Origin: Streptomyces peucetius
Lineage (GTDB): Bacteria > Actinomycetota > Actinomycetes > Streptomycetales > Streptomycetaceae
DNA length: 64,000 bases
Direction of reading: 5' to 3'
Assembly: GCF_025854275.1 (NCBI RefSeq)
Contig: NZ_CP107567.1
Span: 1 to 64,000 of the forward strand
Position 1 is the first letter of the stretch. Each line of letters begins with the position of its first letter. Made by a program: the position numbers and the translations under genes. Below the pieces are notes generated by a model that saw only the letters and a list, made by a program, of their open reading frames with translations, was not told where the DNA came from and ran no database searches. This document shows, one piece after another, positions 36,016 to 44,083 of the stretch.

Positions 36016-37095
36016 TCAGACGGCCGCGCGCTCGGCGGCCACAGCCTGCTGGGGTGCGGGCTGGGAGGTGAGGCGGGCGATGATGTCCTCGATCACGCAC
36101 GGCATCTCGGGAGTGGAGCGGCGGCGGAAGAAGTAGCCGGAGCACCAGGGCACCTCGTCGAAGCGCTCCAGGCGCTCGGAGAGGAGGGCGGTGGCCTCGG
36201 GCAGGCGTCGCCAGGGGATCTTGGGGCACCAGTGGTGCACCGGGTGGAACATGTCGTCGAGGTGGCCGCCGAGAAGGTGCCGGGTGAGCCAGTGCGAGGT
36301 CCAGCCGCGGGTCTGCAGCAGCACGTCGTCGCGGTTCTCGATCAGCCCGGCGTGGTTGCCGAGGTCGGTGATCCAGGTGACCACCGGCCGCACGAACACC
36401 AGCGGGACCAGCCAGTACAGCAGCAGGTCGCCGAGGGCGCCGAAGGACCAGCACACGGCGGCGACGCCCGCCCACAGCACCGCGCGGGCGGCCGGCGCCC
36501 ACCGACTCTCCCGCGGGCCGCAGGTCACTAGCACCCGCATCGCCGACGTCGGCAGCCGCCACAGCGCAGCCTTGACGATCACCCGCAGCACGAACCTGCT
36601 CCGGCTCATCGGCGCCCGGACCGTGTGAAGGCGCCCGGCCCGGTACGACTGGAACATCGGATCGCCCGCGCTGCCCAGCTGCGCGTGGTGCACCCCGTGG
36701 GTGACCCGGTAGGGCCGAAGCCCCTCGCCGAGCATGCCGGTCAGCAGGTACCCCACCAGTCGGTTGCCGCGCGCGGTGGCCAGCAATTTCGCGTGGACGC
36801 ACTCGTGTGCCAGATTCGACAGATGCCGCTGGCGCACCCCGATGTACAGCACCGCGAGCAGCGGCCCGACGACGTGCCCGACTTGGGAGCCGACGATCGC
36901 CGCCACGACGATCGCTCCGACATCGCACGCGACATCCCGCAGGCCGACACTGGGAGCGCCGCACAGGTCTTCCAGCTTGCCGATCAGCTCCGGCCCCAGC
37001 TCCTTCCGGACCGGACCGGACGCGCCGGTCGAGTGCCGGGTACGCCTCGGCGTCTTCTCGCGCCGGCGTACCGACCACCGGCTGGGCCTGCCCAT
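36016..37095 (-). CDS. Membrane fatty-acid-desaturase-like diiron enzyme
   Basis: A 359-residue protein with two or three hydrophobic hairpins and the three histidine boxes of membrane desaturases/hydroxylases: HECVH (HxxxH), HGVHH (HxxHH) and HPVHHW (HxxHH). These bind a diiron centre that desaturates or hydroxylates unactivated carbons. Members in natural-product clusters also act on amino acids or peptides. I chose ATG 37095, which has AAGGAGAG 5 bases upstream, over ATG 37134. It is the first enzyme gene after the repeat-peptide gene, across a strong palindrome. Confidence 0.82.
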   Translation of the reverse strand: MGRPSRWSVRRREKTPRRTRHSTGASGPVRKELGPELIGKLEDLCGAPSVGLRDVACDVGAIVVAAIVGSQVGHVVGPLLAVLYIGVRQRHLSNLAHECVHAKLLATARGNRLVGYLLTGMLGEGLRPYRVTHGVHHAQLGSAGDPMFQSYRAGRLHTVRAPMSRSRFVLRVIVKAALWRLPTSAMRVLVTCGPRESRWAPAARAVLWAGVAAVCWSFGALGDLLLYWLVPLVFVRPVVTWITDLGNHAGLIENRDDVLLQTRGWTSHWLTRHLLGGHLDDMFHPVHHWCPKIPWRRLPEATALLSERLERFDEVPWCSGYFFRRRSTPEMPCVIEDIIARLTSQPAPQQAVAAERAAV

Positions 37096-37150
37096 CTGCT
37101 CTCCTTGGGAGATCACTGCACTGGAACGGGACATGGGACTTCCATGAACT

Positions 37151-37188
37151 GCTGCCGGTGGGGCGGGGCGCCCCGCCCCACCGGCAGC
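37151..37188 (-). terminator. 38-base perfect palindrome after the repeat peptide
   Basis: A 19-bp perfect inverted repeat with no spacer, 32 bases past the stop of the repeat-peptide gene and before the desaturase gene. In RNA it forms a stem of about 17 bp. No U-tract follows. Such leaky terminators typically sit between a highly expressed peptide precursor and its enzymes. Confidence 0.65.
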
Positions 37189-37220
37189 AGCTGCACGTCA
37201 GCCGATCAGGACGATCGGGG

Positions 37221-37355
37221 TCAGGCGGCCGTGCCGGGGCGCATGCCGAGCTTGACGCCCGGGCGCATGCCGAGCTTCACGGCGACCGCGCCCGGACGCA
37301 TGCCGAGCTTGACGCCCTCGCCCGGGCGCATCCCCAGCTTCAGGTCGTTGTCCAT
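37221..37355 (-). CDS. 44-residue peptide with four KLGMRPG repeats (candidate precursor)
   Basis: ATG 37355 has an ideal AGAGGAG site 6 bases upstream, and the gene ends at TGA 37221-37223. The product is 44 residues: a five-residue start (MDNDL), then KLGMRPG at residues 6-12, 16-22, 27-33 and 35-41, ending TAA. A Leu or Val precedes each Lys. Linkers of 1-4 residues vary (EGV, AVAV, V). Codons for the repeats differ at third positions (CTG/CTC, CGC/CGT, CCG/CCC), so the peptide, not the DNA, is conserved. It heads an operon of oxidative and guanidine-modifying enzymes. I infer a multi-core ribosomal precursor, though the leader is unusually short. Confidence 0.8.
   Translation of the reverse strand: MDNDLKLGMRPGEGVKLGMRPGAVAVKLGMRPGVKLGMRPGTAA
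37233..37340 (-). repeat. Four tandem-like KLGMRPG-coding repeats
   Basis: Four 21-base units encode the same heptapeptide, separated by 3 to 12 bases. They share most first and second codon positions but differ at synonymous sites, showing selection on the peptide. Confidence 0.85.
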
Positions 37356-37501
37356 GTGCACTCCTCTCGGGCCGCGGGCATGCCGCGGCCACGCGTGGTG
37401 AATCGGATGGTCGAGCCAGAGATGAGCACGGCTCGAGGGAACCGGCCGGGCGCTGCGCCGAGGGCGCAGGTGAAGCCGTCGCGCCGAGTGGCCGTGCCAT
37501 C

Positions 37502-37580
37502 ACGCTAGAGCCGCACCAAGGGCACCGGCAACGGGTCATGGCGTTGCGCCTGGTGCGTTGGGGGGTTGCGTACCCGTTGC
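37502..37580. promoter_or_regulatory. Divergent control region: inverted repeat and promoter
   Basis: GCAACGGGT at 37528-37536 and ACCCGTTGC at 37572-37580 form a 9-bp inverted repeat 35 bases apart. Three GTTGCG copies lie at 37543, 37565 and 37576. On the minus strand a candidate promoter for the peptide operon has -35 TTGCCG (37526-37531) and -10 TAGCGT (37502-37507) with an 18-base spacer. The repeat arm overlaps that -35. This suggests an operator controlling the operon and perhaps the divergent LysRS-like gene. No regulator gene is in the locus. Confidence 0.5.
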
Positions 37581-37791
37581 GTCCACCTTGCCGCTGAACT
37601 GGGAAAACGCCTCTGCAGGCCGCTGGAATCGCAGCAAAGTGCCGTACATCGACCCCTCGGCCCGTGTGCGCGGTCTTCTGCGCTTCGGCGGCGTGCGGCT
37701 ACCTTGAGGCGCTCCGAGGGGGCCGCGCCGCCCAGGCCACCCCCGGTTCACCAACCCCCCTTTCGTGTAGCCGAGTTGAGAGGACACATGC

Positions 37792-38685
37792 ATGTCCGCG
37801 CTGTCCGGCCCCATCCGCACCAAGGCCCACGTCCTGCGCGGCCTGCGGACCCTGCTGCACGACGAGGGCTTCACCGAGGTCGTCACCCCCGTCGCGCGCC
37901 GCGCCGACCTCGGGCCCGGCCGCCGCGCACCCGCCGGCCTCCACGAAGGCCGGTACCTGCGCGCGATGATCGGCCCGGCGCTGCGCGTCAACGTGAGCAC
38001 CGACCGCCCGCGGGTGTACGAGATCGGCCCGTGCTTCCGGCCCGAGCCCCCGGACGCCCTCCACGCCGCCGAGTTCACGATGCTCGACCTGTACGCCGCC
38101 GAGCTCGACTTCGAGGGCCTGATCGACCTCGCCTGGCGCCTGGTCGGCCCGCACCTGCCCTCCTACACCCCCGAGCGGCTTTCGATCGCCGACCACGTCC
38201 ACACCGAGTTCGGCATCGACCTGCGCACCGAGCCCATCGGCGACCTGCACCCGCGCATGGCCGCCCGGATCGGCGCCGCCGCGGGCGAGCCGTTCCGCGA
38301 CGTCCTCGGCCGCTACATCGCCCGCGAACTCGAGGCCGGCACCGCGGGCCGCGCGGTGTTCCTGACCGACTACCCGAGCGGCGGCGACGAGCCGTGCGCC
38401 CGCCTGGCTCCCGGCACCACCGCCGTCCTGGAACGGTTCGAGCTCATCGTCGACGGCATCGAGCTCGTCCACGGCTACACCGACGAGACGGACCGGAAGG
38501 CCTTCACCGAACGCGCCAAGGCCGTCGGCCTCTACGACGACGAACAGCGGCTCGCCCAGGAAGCCGTCGAGTCCGGGGCCGTCCCCGCGGACACCGCCGG
38601 CCTCGGCATCGGCATCGAGCGGCTGTGCGCCGCCTCCGCCGGACTGCGCGACATCATCCCGTTCCTCCAGTCCCCCCAGTTCTAA
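37792..38685 (+). CDS. Class II LysRS-like ligase without anticodon domain (EpmA-like)
   Basis: A 297-residue catalytic core of class II lysyl-tRNA synthetase type. Motif 2 reads VYEIGPCFRPEPPDALHAAE followed by FTMLDLYAA, and motif 3 reads GLGIGIERLC then RDIIPFL. The N-terminal OB-fold that reads the tRNA anticodon is absent, as in EpmA/PoxA, which ligates beta-lysine to elongation factor P. ATG 37792 follows AGAGGAC. It diverges from the KLGMRPG operon, and a TauD-type dioxygenase follows. It may activate lysine or a modified amino acid as adenylate for ligation to a peptide or a carrier. Confidence 0.82.
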   Translation: MSALSGPIRTKAHVLRGLRTLLHDEGFTEVVTPVARRADLGPGRRAPAGLHEGRYLRAMIGPALRVNVSTDRPRVYEIGPCFRPEPPDALHAAEFTMLDLYAAELDFEGLIDLAWRLVGPHLPSYTPERLSIADHVHTEFGIDLRTEPIGDLHPRMAARIGAAAGEPFRDVLGRYIARELEAGTAGRAVFLTDYPSGGDEPCARLAPGTTAVLERFELIVDGIELVHGYTDETDRKAFTERAKAVGLYDDEQRLAQEAVESGAVPADTAGLGIGIERLCAASAGLRDIIPFLQSPQF

Positions 38686-38713
38686 CCGCCCGCCCCTCGG
38701 CCCCGGAGGCACG

Positions 38714-39556
38714 ATGGACCTTGCGATCACCCCGCTGCCCGGCGGATTCGGCGCCCGCGTCGACACCGACCTCGCCCGCGCGACCGGCGCCGCTGCAGCG
38801 CGGGCTCTCACCGACGCCCTGCACCGCCACCGCGTGCTGGTCCTGCCCGGCCAGCACCTCAACCACGCCGAACTGCTCGGCGCGGCCTCCCTGTTCGGCA
38901 CCGTCGACGCCGCCACCGACCGCCGCTACACCGTCCCCGGCTTCCCCGGCCTCACCGTCGTCTCCAACCTCCACCAGGACGGCACGCCGATCGGCATCTA
39001 CGACGGCGACCAGGAGGAGGAGTGGCACGCCGACAACTCCTTCAAGCCGCAGCTGACCGCCGCCACCCTGCTGTACTCGGTCATCACCCCCGGCGAGGGC
39101 GGCGAAACCCGCTTCGCCGACTCCACCCGCGCCTACGCCGATTTTCCCCCTGCGATGCGGCAACGCACCGCAGGGATGCGAGCGGTGCACTCCATCGAGC
39201 AGCTCGGTGTCCTGCAGAGCCAGGCCGGCGGCGGCCAGTCGTCGATCGCGGCCGGAAGCCTGGCCGGCCACCCGGAGGTCGAGCACCCGCTCGTCCTGAC
39301 CCACCCAGTCACCGGCGCCCGCTCGCTGCTGCTCGGCTCCATGGTGATCAGCGGCATCACCGGGCTTTCCGGGAGGGAGAGCCGGGCCCTGCTCGACGAG
39401 CTGCTGGAGCACGCAACCAGCGCACCGTACGTCTACAGCCACCGCTGGAAGCAGGGCGACCTGGTCGTCTGGGACAACCTCGCCACCCTCCACACCGCCT
39501 CGCCCTGCGATAGTTCCCGCCACCGCCGGCTGCTGTACCGCGCCGCCGTCCGATAG
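38714..39556 (+). CDS. TauD/TfdA-type Fe(II)/2-oxoglutarate dioxygenase
   Basis: A 280-residue enzyme of the TauD/TfdA family. The HxD ligand pair is in EEEWHADNSFKPQ, and the distal His and Arg region is TLHTASPCDSSRHRRLLYR. The RALLDELLEHAT and YVYSHRWKQGDLVVWDN blocks match the family. It would hydroxylate or desaturate an amino acid or peptide using 2-oxoglutarate. ATG 38714 has a CGGAGG site and lies 28 bases after the LysRS-like gene, so the two form one unit diverging from the peptide operon. Confidence 0.87.
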   Translation: MDLAITPLPGGFGARVDTDLARATGAAAARALTDALHRHRVLVLPGQHLNHAELLGAASLFGTVDAATDRRYTVPGFPGLTVVSNLHQDGTPIGIYDGDQEEEWHADNSFKPQLTAATLLYSVITPGEGGETRFADSTRAYADFPPAMRQRTAGMRAVHSIEQLGVLQSQAGGGQSSIAAGSLAGHPEVEHPLVLTHPVTGARSLLLGSMVISGITGLSGRESRALLDELLEHATSAPYVYSHRWKQGDLVVWDNLATLHTASPCDSSRHRRLLYRAAVR

Positions 39557-39638
39557 CCGAAGGCCTCGCGTTCACAACGCCGGATGACCCGCGGCGAGAA
39601 CACGAAGTCTGCCTGTACCCCGACCCTAGGGTGTGCCC

Positions 39639-40766
39639 ATGACCGAGAAGGTTCCCCTGAAAGAGACCGCCCTCAACGCCGAGCGCATCGCCCGCATCGG
39701 TCGCGAAATCCAAGCGGTCTGCCCCGAGTTCGACGCCGACAGCTTCGTGACGTCGGTGATGGCGGACCTCCCCCAGCTGGAGCTGGGCGCCCGGATCGCT
39801 CGGACCAGCATGGGCCTGCACGCCCACCTTCCGGTCACCGGCCCCGACGCAGTCGACATCCTGCTGCGCTCCCTGCCCCCGACCCCTGAGGCGGCCGGAG
39901 TGACCAACGATTTCGGCCTGCACCTCTACTCGCCCCACTCCGACTACGTCTCCCGCTACCTCCGTGCCGCCAAGTACCTGGACCGATCGCTCGCCGCGCT
40001 GGCCCGCATGACGGGGTACTTCTCCGCCGAGCTTCCGGTGCGGCACTTTCTCGCCGAGTTCCCCGACGAGACGATGAGAGCCGTCGACGCGTGGACCCGG
40101 AACGAGGACTTCCGGGTACGCCGGCTGGCGAGCGAGGCCACCCGGCCCCTACTGCCCTGGGCCCCGCGAATCACGCTCCCCGTCGACACGGGCCTGCCCG
40201 TCCTCGAGCACCTCTACGACGACGCCCACCTCTACGTCCGCACCTCCGTGGCCAACCACCTGGGTGACATCGCCGCCAGCCAGCCCGACCTCGCGCTGAC
40301 CACCCTTCAGCGTTGGAAGGAGTCAGGCCGACTCGCCGATGAACAGTTCGCCTTCCTCGCCCGGAACGCCCTGCGCAACCTCCTGAAGGAGGGCTGGCCG
40401 CCCGCCTACACCATCCTCGGCTACGCCCACGACGCGCCCATCACGCTCACCCCGCTCACCATTGAGCGCACCGACCTCCGTGAGGGCGACACCCTGAACT
40501 TCTCCGCCAGTCTCACCACCACAACAGCCGCCCCGGTCCACGTAATGACCGTGATCACCACAACAGGGCAGAACGGCCAGCCGCGGGAGAAGGTGTCCTT
40601 CCTGCGCCGCGCCACCGCCAAGCCGGGCCAGGCACTGCGGCTCGCCAAGGCGCACCCCTTGCGCTCAACCGCGCGATGGAGGGTCACACCGGGCTCCTAC
40701 TCCCTCGCCCTCCAGGTCAACGGCCGCCGCTTCCCCTCCGTCACCTTCACCGTCCTCGGTACCTAA
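39639..40766 (+). CDS. AlkD-like DNA alkylation repair protein
   Basis: A 375-residue protein built of HEAT-like helical repeats. The block VDAWTRNEDFRVRRLASEAT and the DDAHLYVRTSVANHLGDIAA repeat match AlkC/AlkD-type alkyl-base DNA glycosylases. The first 270 residues carry the repeats. The last 100 are beta-rich (Ig-like), which is found in some long members. I start at ATG 39639; a GTG lies at 39633. It is not obviously linked to either neighbouring pathway. Confidence 0.72.
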   Translation: MTEKVPLKETALNAERIARIGREIQAVCPEFDADSFVTSVMADLPQLELGARIARTSMGLHAHLPVTGPDAVDILLRSLPPTPEAAGVTNDFGLHLYSPHSDYVSRYLRAAKYLDRSLAALARMTGYFSAELPVRHFLAEFPDETMRAVDAWTRNEDFRVRRLASEATRPLLPWAPRITLPVDTGLPVLEHLYDDAHLYVRTSVANHLGDIAASQPDLALTTLQRWKESGRLADEQFAFLARNALRNLLKEGWPPAYTILGYAHDAPITLTPLTIERTDLREGDTLNFSASLTTTTAAPVHVMTVITTTGQNGQPREKVSFLRRATAKPGQALRLAKAHPLRSTARWRVTPGSYSLALQVNGRRFPSVTFTVLGT

Positions 40767-41420
40767 CTCTCCCTCCGCCCCACGCCCGCCAGGACCGCGC
40801 CTGCCAGCACCAGGGGCCCGGAGGCGGCCTGTCCGACTACGCGGCCTGAGGCTGCGCTCGGACCTGACTGACCGCGCAGATTCTCAGTGCCTCAGCATCG
40901 GCGTTTCGGCCAATCCCCACTGAAGATCCGCCCCCACTGGCCTTCGACTCCGCCGATGTCATGGCGGCCGACGCGGCGGGAAGGGAGCGCGTAACGCTTC
41001 AGGCACCCTGGCTCCGCTCACCGTGACAGAAATCCGCCGACTCCTGGCGTCTCACCTCACTCCTAACCACCGTGTCGCCGGTCGCTTCGCGCGCACGCGC
41101 TGAACTGGTCACGCTGGCGCCACAGACGCCAGGCCGTCGCCCGCCACTGCCACTACCGGCGACGACTCCACTCGATCGAGTGGCAGTCCGGCAAGACCGC
41201 CTCTGCCGCACCATCAGCCAACTACACTCCGGGCGAGGCCTCTGACCAGGCCAGATAGCGAAACGCTACTGCAGTAAAGCCATGGCCGCGTGATTTCGAG
41301 CCCGAACCGGTCGGGTTGCCGTCACAGCACCGACCGCGTTCACTGAACGTCAGTCATCCGGGTTGCGCCGGCTCTGACAACGCACACAAGGGAGAAGCCG
41401 CCTCGAGCGTGAGGTGTTCA
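40767..41420. other. Intergenic region, no gene supported
   Basis: About 650 bases with somewhat lower GC than the neighbours. Short frames on both strands have no recognisable product. It probably contains the promoter of the CdsA-like operon, but I could not pick out convincing -35/-10 boxes. Confidence 0.35.
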
Positions 41421-42254
41421 ATGCGTCGGTCAGCCGAGGACTCAGTCCCCTCACAGGTCCTGAGCAAGCGCGACGCACTGGGCCTGCGGGTCGTCTCATC
41501 GGCAGTGGTGCTCACCGCGGTGGTGGCGACTGTCACGTGGGCGCCAGCGGTCGTGGGGGTGGCGGCAGCTGTGGTTGCCGCCACCACGTGCATGGAGCTC
41601 GGGGCCCTGCTCTCCCGGGGCCGTCGCTCGGCCGGCCGAGTGGCCACGGTCGTCGCCGCGCTGGTGGTGCTGAGCGCCACCTTCGGCGCAGTCGTCCTCG
41701 CCTGGACGCTGCTCGCAGGCGTCGGCGTCATGGCGCTTGCGGTGCAAGGACCTGCCTGGTCTCGCGTTCGGACCGTGCTGCCAGTCGTGTGGGTAGGGTT
41801 GCCGCTTGGCCTCGCTGTCGTCCTCAGTGACAGCGAGAGCGGTCGGCTGCTCCTGGTGCTGGGCCTCCTCCTCCTCTGTGTGTTCGAGTCGGCAGCCTAC
41901 GTGTGCGGCCAGCGATGGGGCCGCCGTCGCATCGCGCCCCGAATCTCACCGGGAAAGACCGTCGAAGGCACCGCGGCCGGCGTCCTCGCGACGGTCGCCG
42001 CCGCGGGGTTCCCCTGGCTGGTCGACGTCGTCGACGCCTCGACCGCGGCGTCGAGCGCCCTCGTCGTCTGCGTATTCGGGTTCGTCGGCGACTTGGCCGG
42101 CTCGGCGGTGAAGAGAGCGGCATCCGTAAAGGACTCAGGGTCGCTCGTTCCGGGGCACGGAGGAATGCTCGACTACGTCGATGGGTTCCTCTTTGTCGCG
42201 CCCATGGTGTTCGTGCTGCACCTGCTCCCACCGACGTTGGGCGGCAGCCCGTGA
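41421..42254 (+). CDS. CdsA-like phosphatidate cytidylyltransferase
   Basis: A 277-residue membrane protein with seven or eight hydrophobic segments and the CDP-diglyceride synthase signature near the C-terminus: ISPGKTVEGTAAG, GFVGDLAGSAVKRAASVKDS and VPGHGGMLDYVDGF. The usual LDRxD of the signature is LDYVD here, so one conserved Arg is replaced by Tyr. Members activate phosphatidate with CTP for head-group attachment. This second, atypical copy in a lipid locus may act on an unusual lipid phosphate. I start at ATG 41421. Its stop overlaps the next GTG (GTGA). Confidence 0.83.
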   Translation: MRRSAEDSVPSQVLSKRDALGLRVVSSAVVLTAVVATVTWAPAVVGVAAAVVAATTCMELGALLSRGRRSAGRVATVVAALVVLSATFGAVVLAWTLLAGVGVMALAVQGPAWSRVRTVLPVVWVGLPLGLAVVLSDSESGRLLLVLGLLLLCVFESAAYVCGQRWGRRRIAPRISPGKTVEGTAAGVLATVAAAGFPWLVDVVDASTAASSALVVCVFGFVGDLAGSAVKRAASVKDSGSLVPGHGGMLDYVDGFLFVAPMVFVLHLLPPTLGGSP

Positions 42255-44077
42255 GCGTCGGTTCGGCGATGGCCGCACGGCGCATCCTCGGGGCCGTCTT
42301 GGGTGGTGACGCCGCACCGAGTGCCCACGCACGGCTGACCGCATACCTCGACTCGCTTCCCGCCCACCGACGGCGAGAGGCGCTCGCGACCAGTATCTTG
42401 CTGGCGCCAGTTCCAGGCGCCCGCAACGACCGCGTCCCCAGTCGCATCCTGCGCCGTCCCTCCCACCTGGCGCGGACGCTCGCCTACGTCGCCCACTACA
42501 GCGACGAGGACTGTCGACGGTCGCTGGGGTACTCACCCACTCCCGGTTGGACCCGTCGCGGTCCGGATCTCGGCAACGACGTTGATGTTCCCCCCGCGTT
42601 GCGGGCCGACGCGTGCGTCATCGGTGCCGGCGCCGCCGGGACTATCATCGCTCACCACCTCGCCAGCACGGGTCGGTCCGTCATCCTCCTGGAGGAGGGG
42701 ATCCACCGGCAGTTCGGAAGCGACCCAGACGAGATGGAGGTCCTGGGGTCGGTCTACCGCGACGGAGCACTGCAACTCAGTCGCGACAAAGGCCTCAGCG
42801 TCCTCCAGGCCTGCGGATTGGGCGGTTCGACCATGGTCAACAACGGCATCTGCACGTACCCTGGCGACCCCGCACTCTCGGCGGCCAGAGGCAACATGCT
42901 CCTGCGGTGGCGGACTGGTGGGGCCGTGATCGACCTCCGCGAGTTCGACCGATCCCGGCGCGAGGTTGAGGATCAGCTGTCGGTGCACGAGCTGCCCTCC
43001 TCCGCACTCGGACGCAACGCGGAGCTGCTGCTCGCACCCGGTCCCGCGCACGAGGCTGACGCGCGGGCACAGGGTACTGCGGCCGGCATCTTCCGGACGA
43101 ACCTGGTCGACTGCCTCGGCTGCGGGCTGTGCAACTACGGGTGCCCTCACGGGCGACGTGCCTCGGTCGTCGACCGATACCTCCTTAATGCTGTTGGCCA
43201 CGGCCTCCGGGTCATTACCCGGGCGCGCGTCCGCAGCTTGGAACCCTTGCCGCGCGGCGTCGCCGTGCACGCCACTGTCGGCCCGGACATGCGCTCCTGC
43301 ACCGTCACCGCGAGTACGACGGTCGTCGCGGCGGGAGCAATCTCATCGAGCGCGCTACTACGACGCAGCCAGATCGGCGGCAACGTCGGCACGCACCTGA
43401 GCCACAACCTCAGCTTCCCTGTGCTGGCGCGCATGCCCTACCCAGTGCGGGCCCACGCCGAGGTCCCCATGTCCGCTTACGTCGACCACGGGACGCACAT
43501 CTTGGAGTCGGTGTTCTTTCCCCCCGCCGCCTTGGCCGCACTCTTGCCCGAGTGGGGCAAGGCCCATCGCGAGTCGATGGACGCCTACGACCACTTCGCC
43601 GGCGCCGCCGTACTCACCGCCAGCCAAGCGACAGGACGCGTGCTGGCCAGCCCAAGGCGACGCGATGCCGTCCCCAGCGTGCTCCCGGGGCTCGGACGCG
43701 TAGACCGGACCAAGCCCAGGCAAGGCTTGAGGCAGCTGGCCCGGCACTTCCTCAACCAAGGGGCCGAGTACCTGCTGTTTCCGACCCTGCCGTGGAGCGG
43801 CCGAGCCCGCAGCATGCCGGAGGTGGAGCAGGTCCTGGCCCAGCTGGACACCGCCGCAGCGGTCTCCCTGAGCACCGCACACCCTCAGGGCGGCAACCCC
43901 ATGAACGACGACCCTCGCCGAGGGGTGGTGGATTCGGCGTTCCGCCTGCACGGCTCCAGCTCGATCTACGTGTGCGACGCAAGCGTCTTCCCGACCGCAC
44001 TCGGCCTCAACCCGCAGCTGACAGTCATGGCCTTGGCCGACATCTGCGGAAACAACCTCGCCGAACGGTATGTCTGA
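42251..44077 (+). CDS. GMC-family oxidoreductase
   Basis: A 608-residue FAD enzyme. The Rossmann motif is ACVIGAGAAGTIIAHHLASTG. The GMC N-terminal signature is represented by LGGSTMVNNGICTYP, and the C-terminal catalytic region contains HPQGGNPMNDD and VFPTALGLNPQLTVMALADI. A Cys-rich stretch (CLGCGLCNYGC) is like that of long-chain alcohol oxidases and sterol-oxidising relatives. It would oxidise a lipid alcohol. GTG 42251 overlaps the CdsA-like stop. The lipid kinase follows 6 bases after its stop. Confidence 0.85.
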   Translation: MSVGSAMAARRILGAVLGGDAAPSAHARLTAYLDSLPAHRRREALATSILLAPVPGARNDRVPSRILRRPSHLARTLAYVAHYSDEDCRRSLGYSPTPGWTRRGPDLGNDVDVPPALRADACVIGAGAAGTIIAHHLASTGRSVILLEEGIHRQFGSDPDEMEVLGSVYRDGALQLSRDKGLSVLQACGLGGSTMVNNGICTYPGDPALSAARGNMLLRWRTGGAVIDLREFDRSRREVEDQLSVHELPSSALGRNAELLLAPGPAHEADARAQGTAAGIFRTNLVDCLGCGLCNYGCPHGRRASVVDRYLLNAVGHGLRVITRARVRSLEPLPRGVAVHATVGPDMRSCTVTASTTVVAAGAISSSALLRRSQIGGNVGTHLSHNLSFPVLARMPYPVRAHAEVPMSAYVDHGTHILESVFFPPAALAALLPEWGKAHRESMDAYDHFAGAAVLTASQATGRVLASPRRRDAVPSVLPGLGRVDRTKPRQGLRQLARHFLNQGAEYLLFPTLPWSGRARSMPEVEQVLAQLDTAAAVSLSTAHPQGGNPMNDDPRRGVVDSAFRLHGSSSIYVCDASVFPTALGLNPQLTVMALADICGNNLAERYV

Positions 44078-44083
44078 GTATCC

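Noticed and set aside
33419..37078. A single 1219-codon minus-strand frame suggesting a giant fusion.
   Set aside because: Only the last 427 codons (from ATG 34702, with its own ribosome site) are real. The rest is an out-of-phase reading of the desaturase and amidinotransferase genes.
37233..37340. The KLGMRPG region as a CRISPR-like or simple DNA repeat.
   Set aside because: The units differ at synonymous sites, spacers are 3-12 bases, and a ribosome site and frame are present, so the repeat is at protein level.
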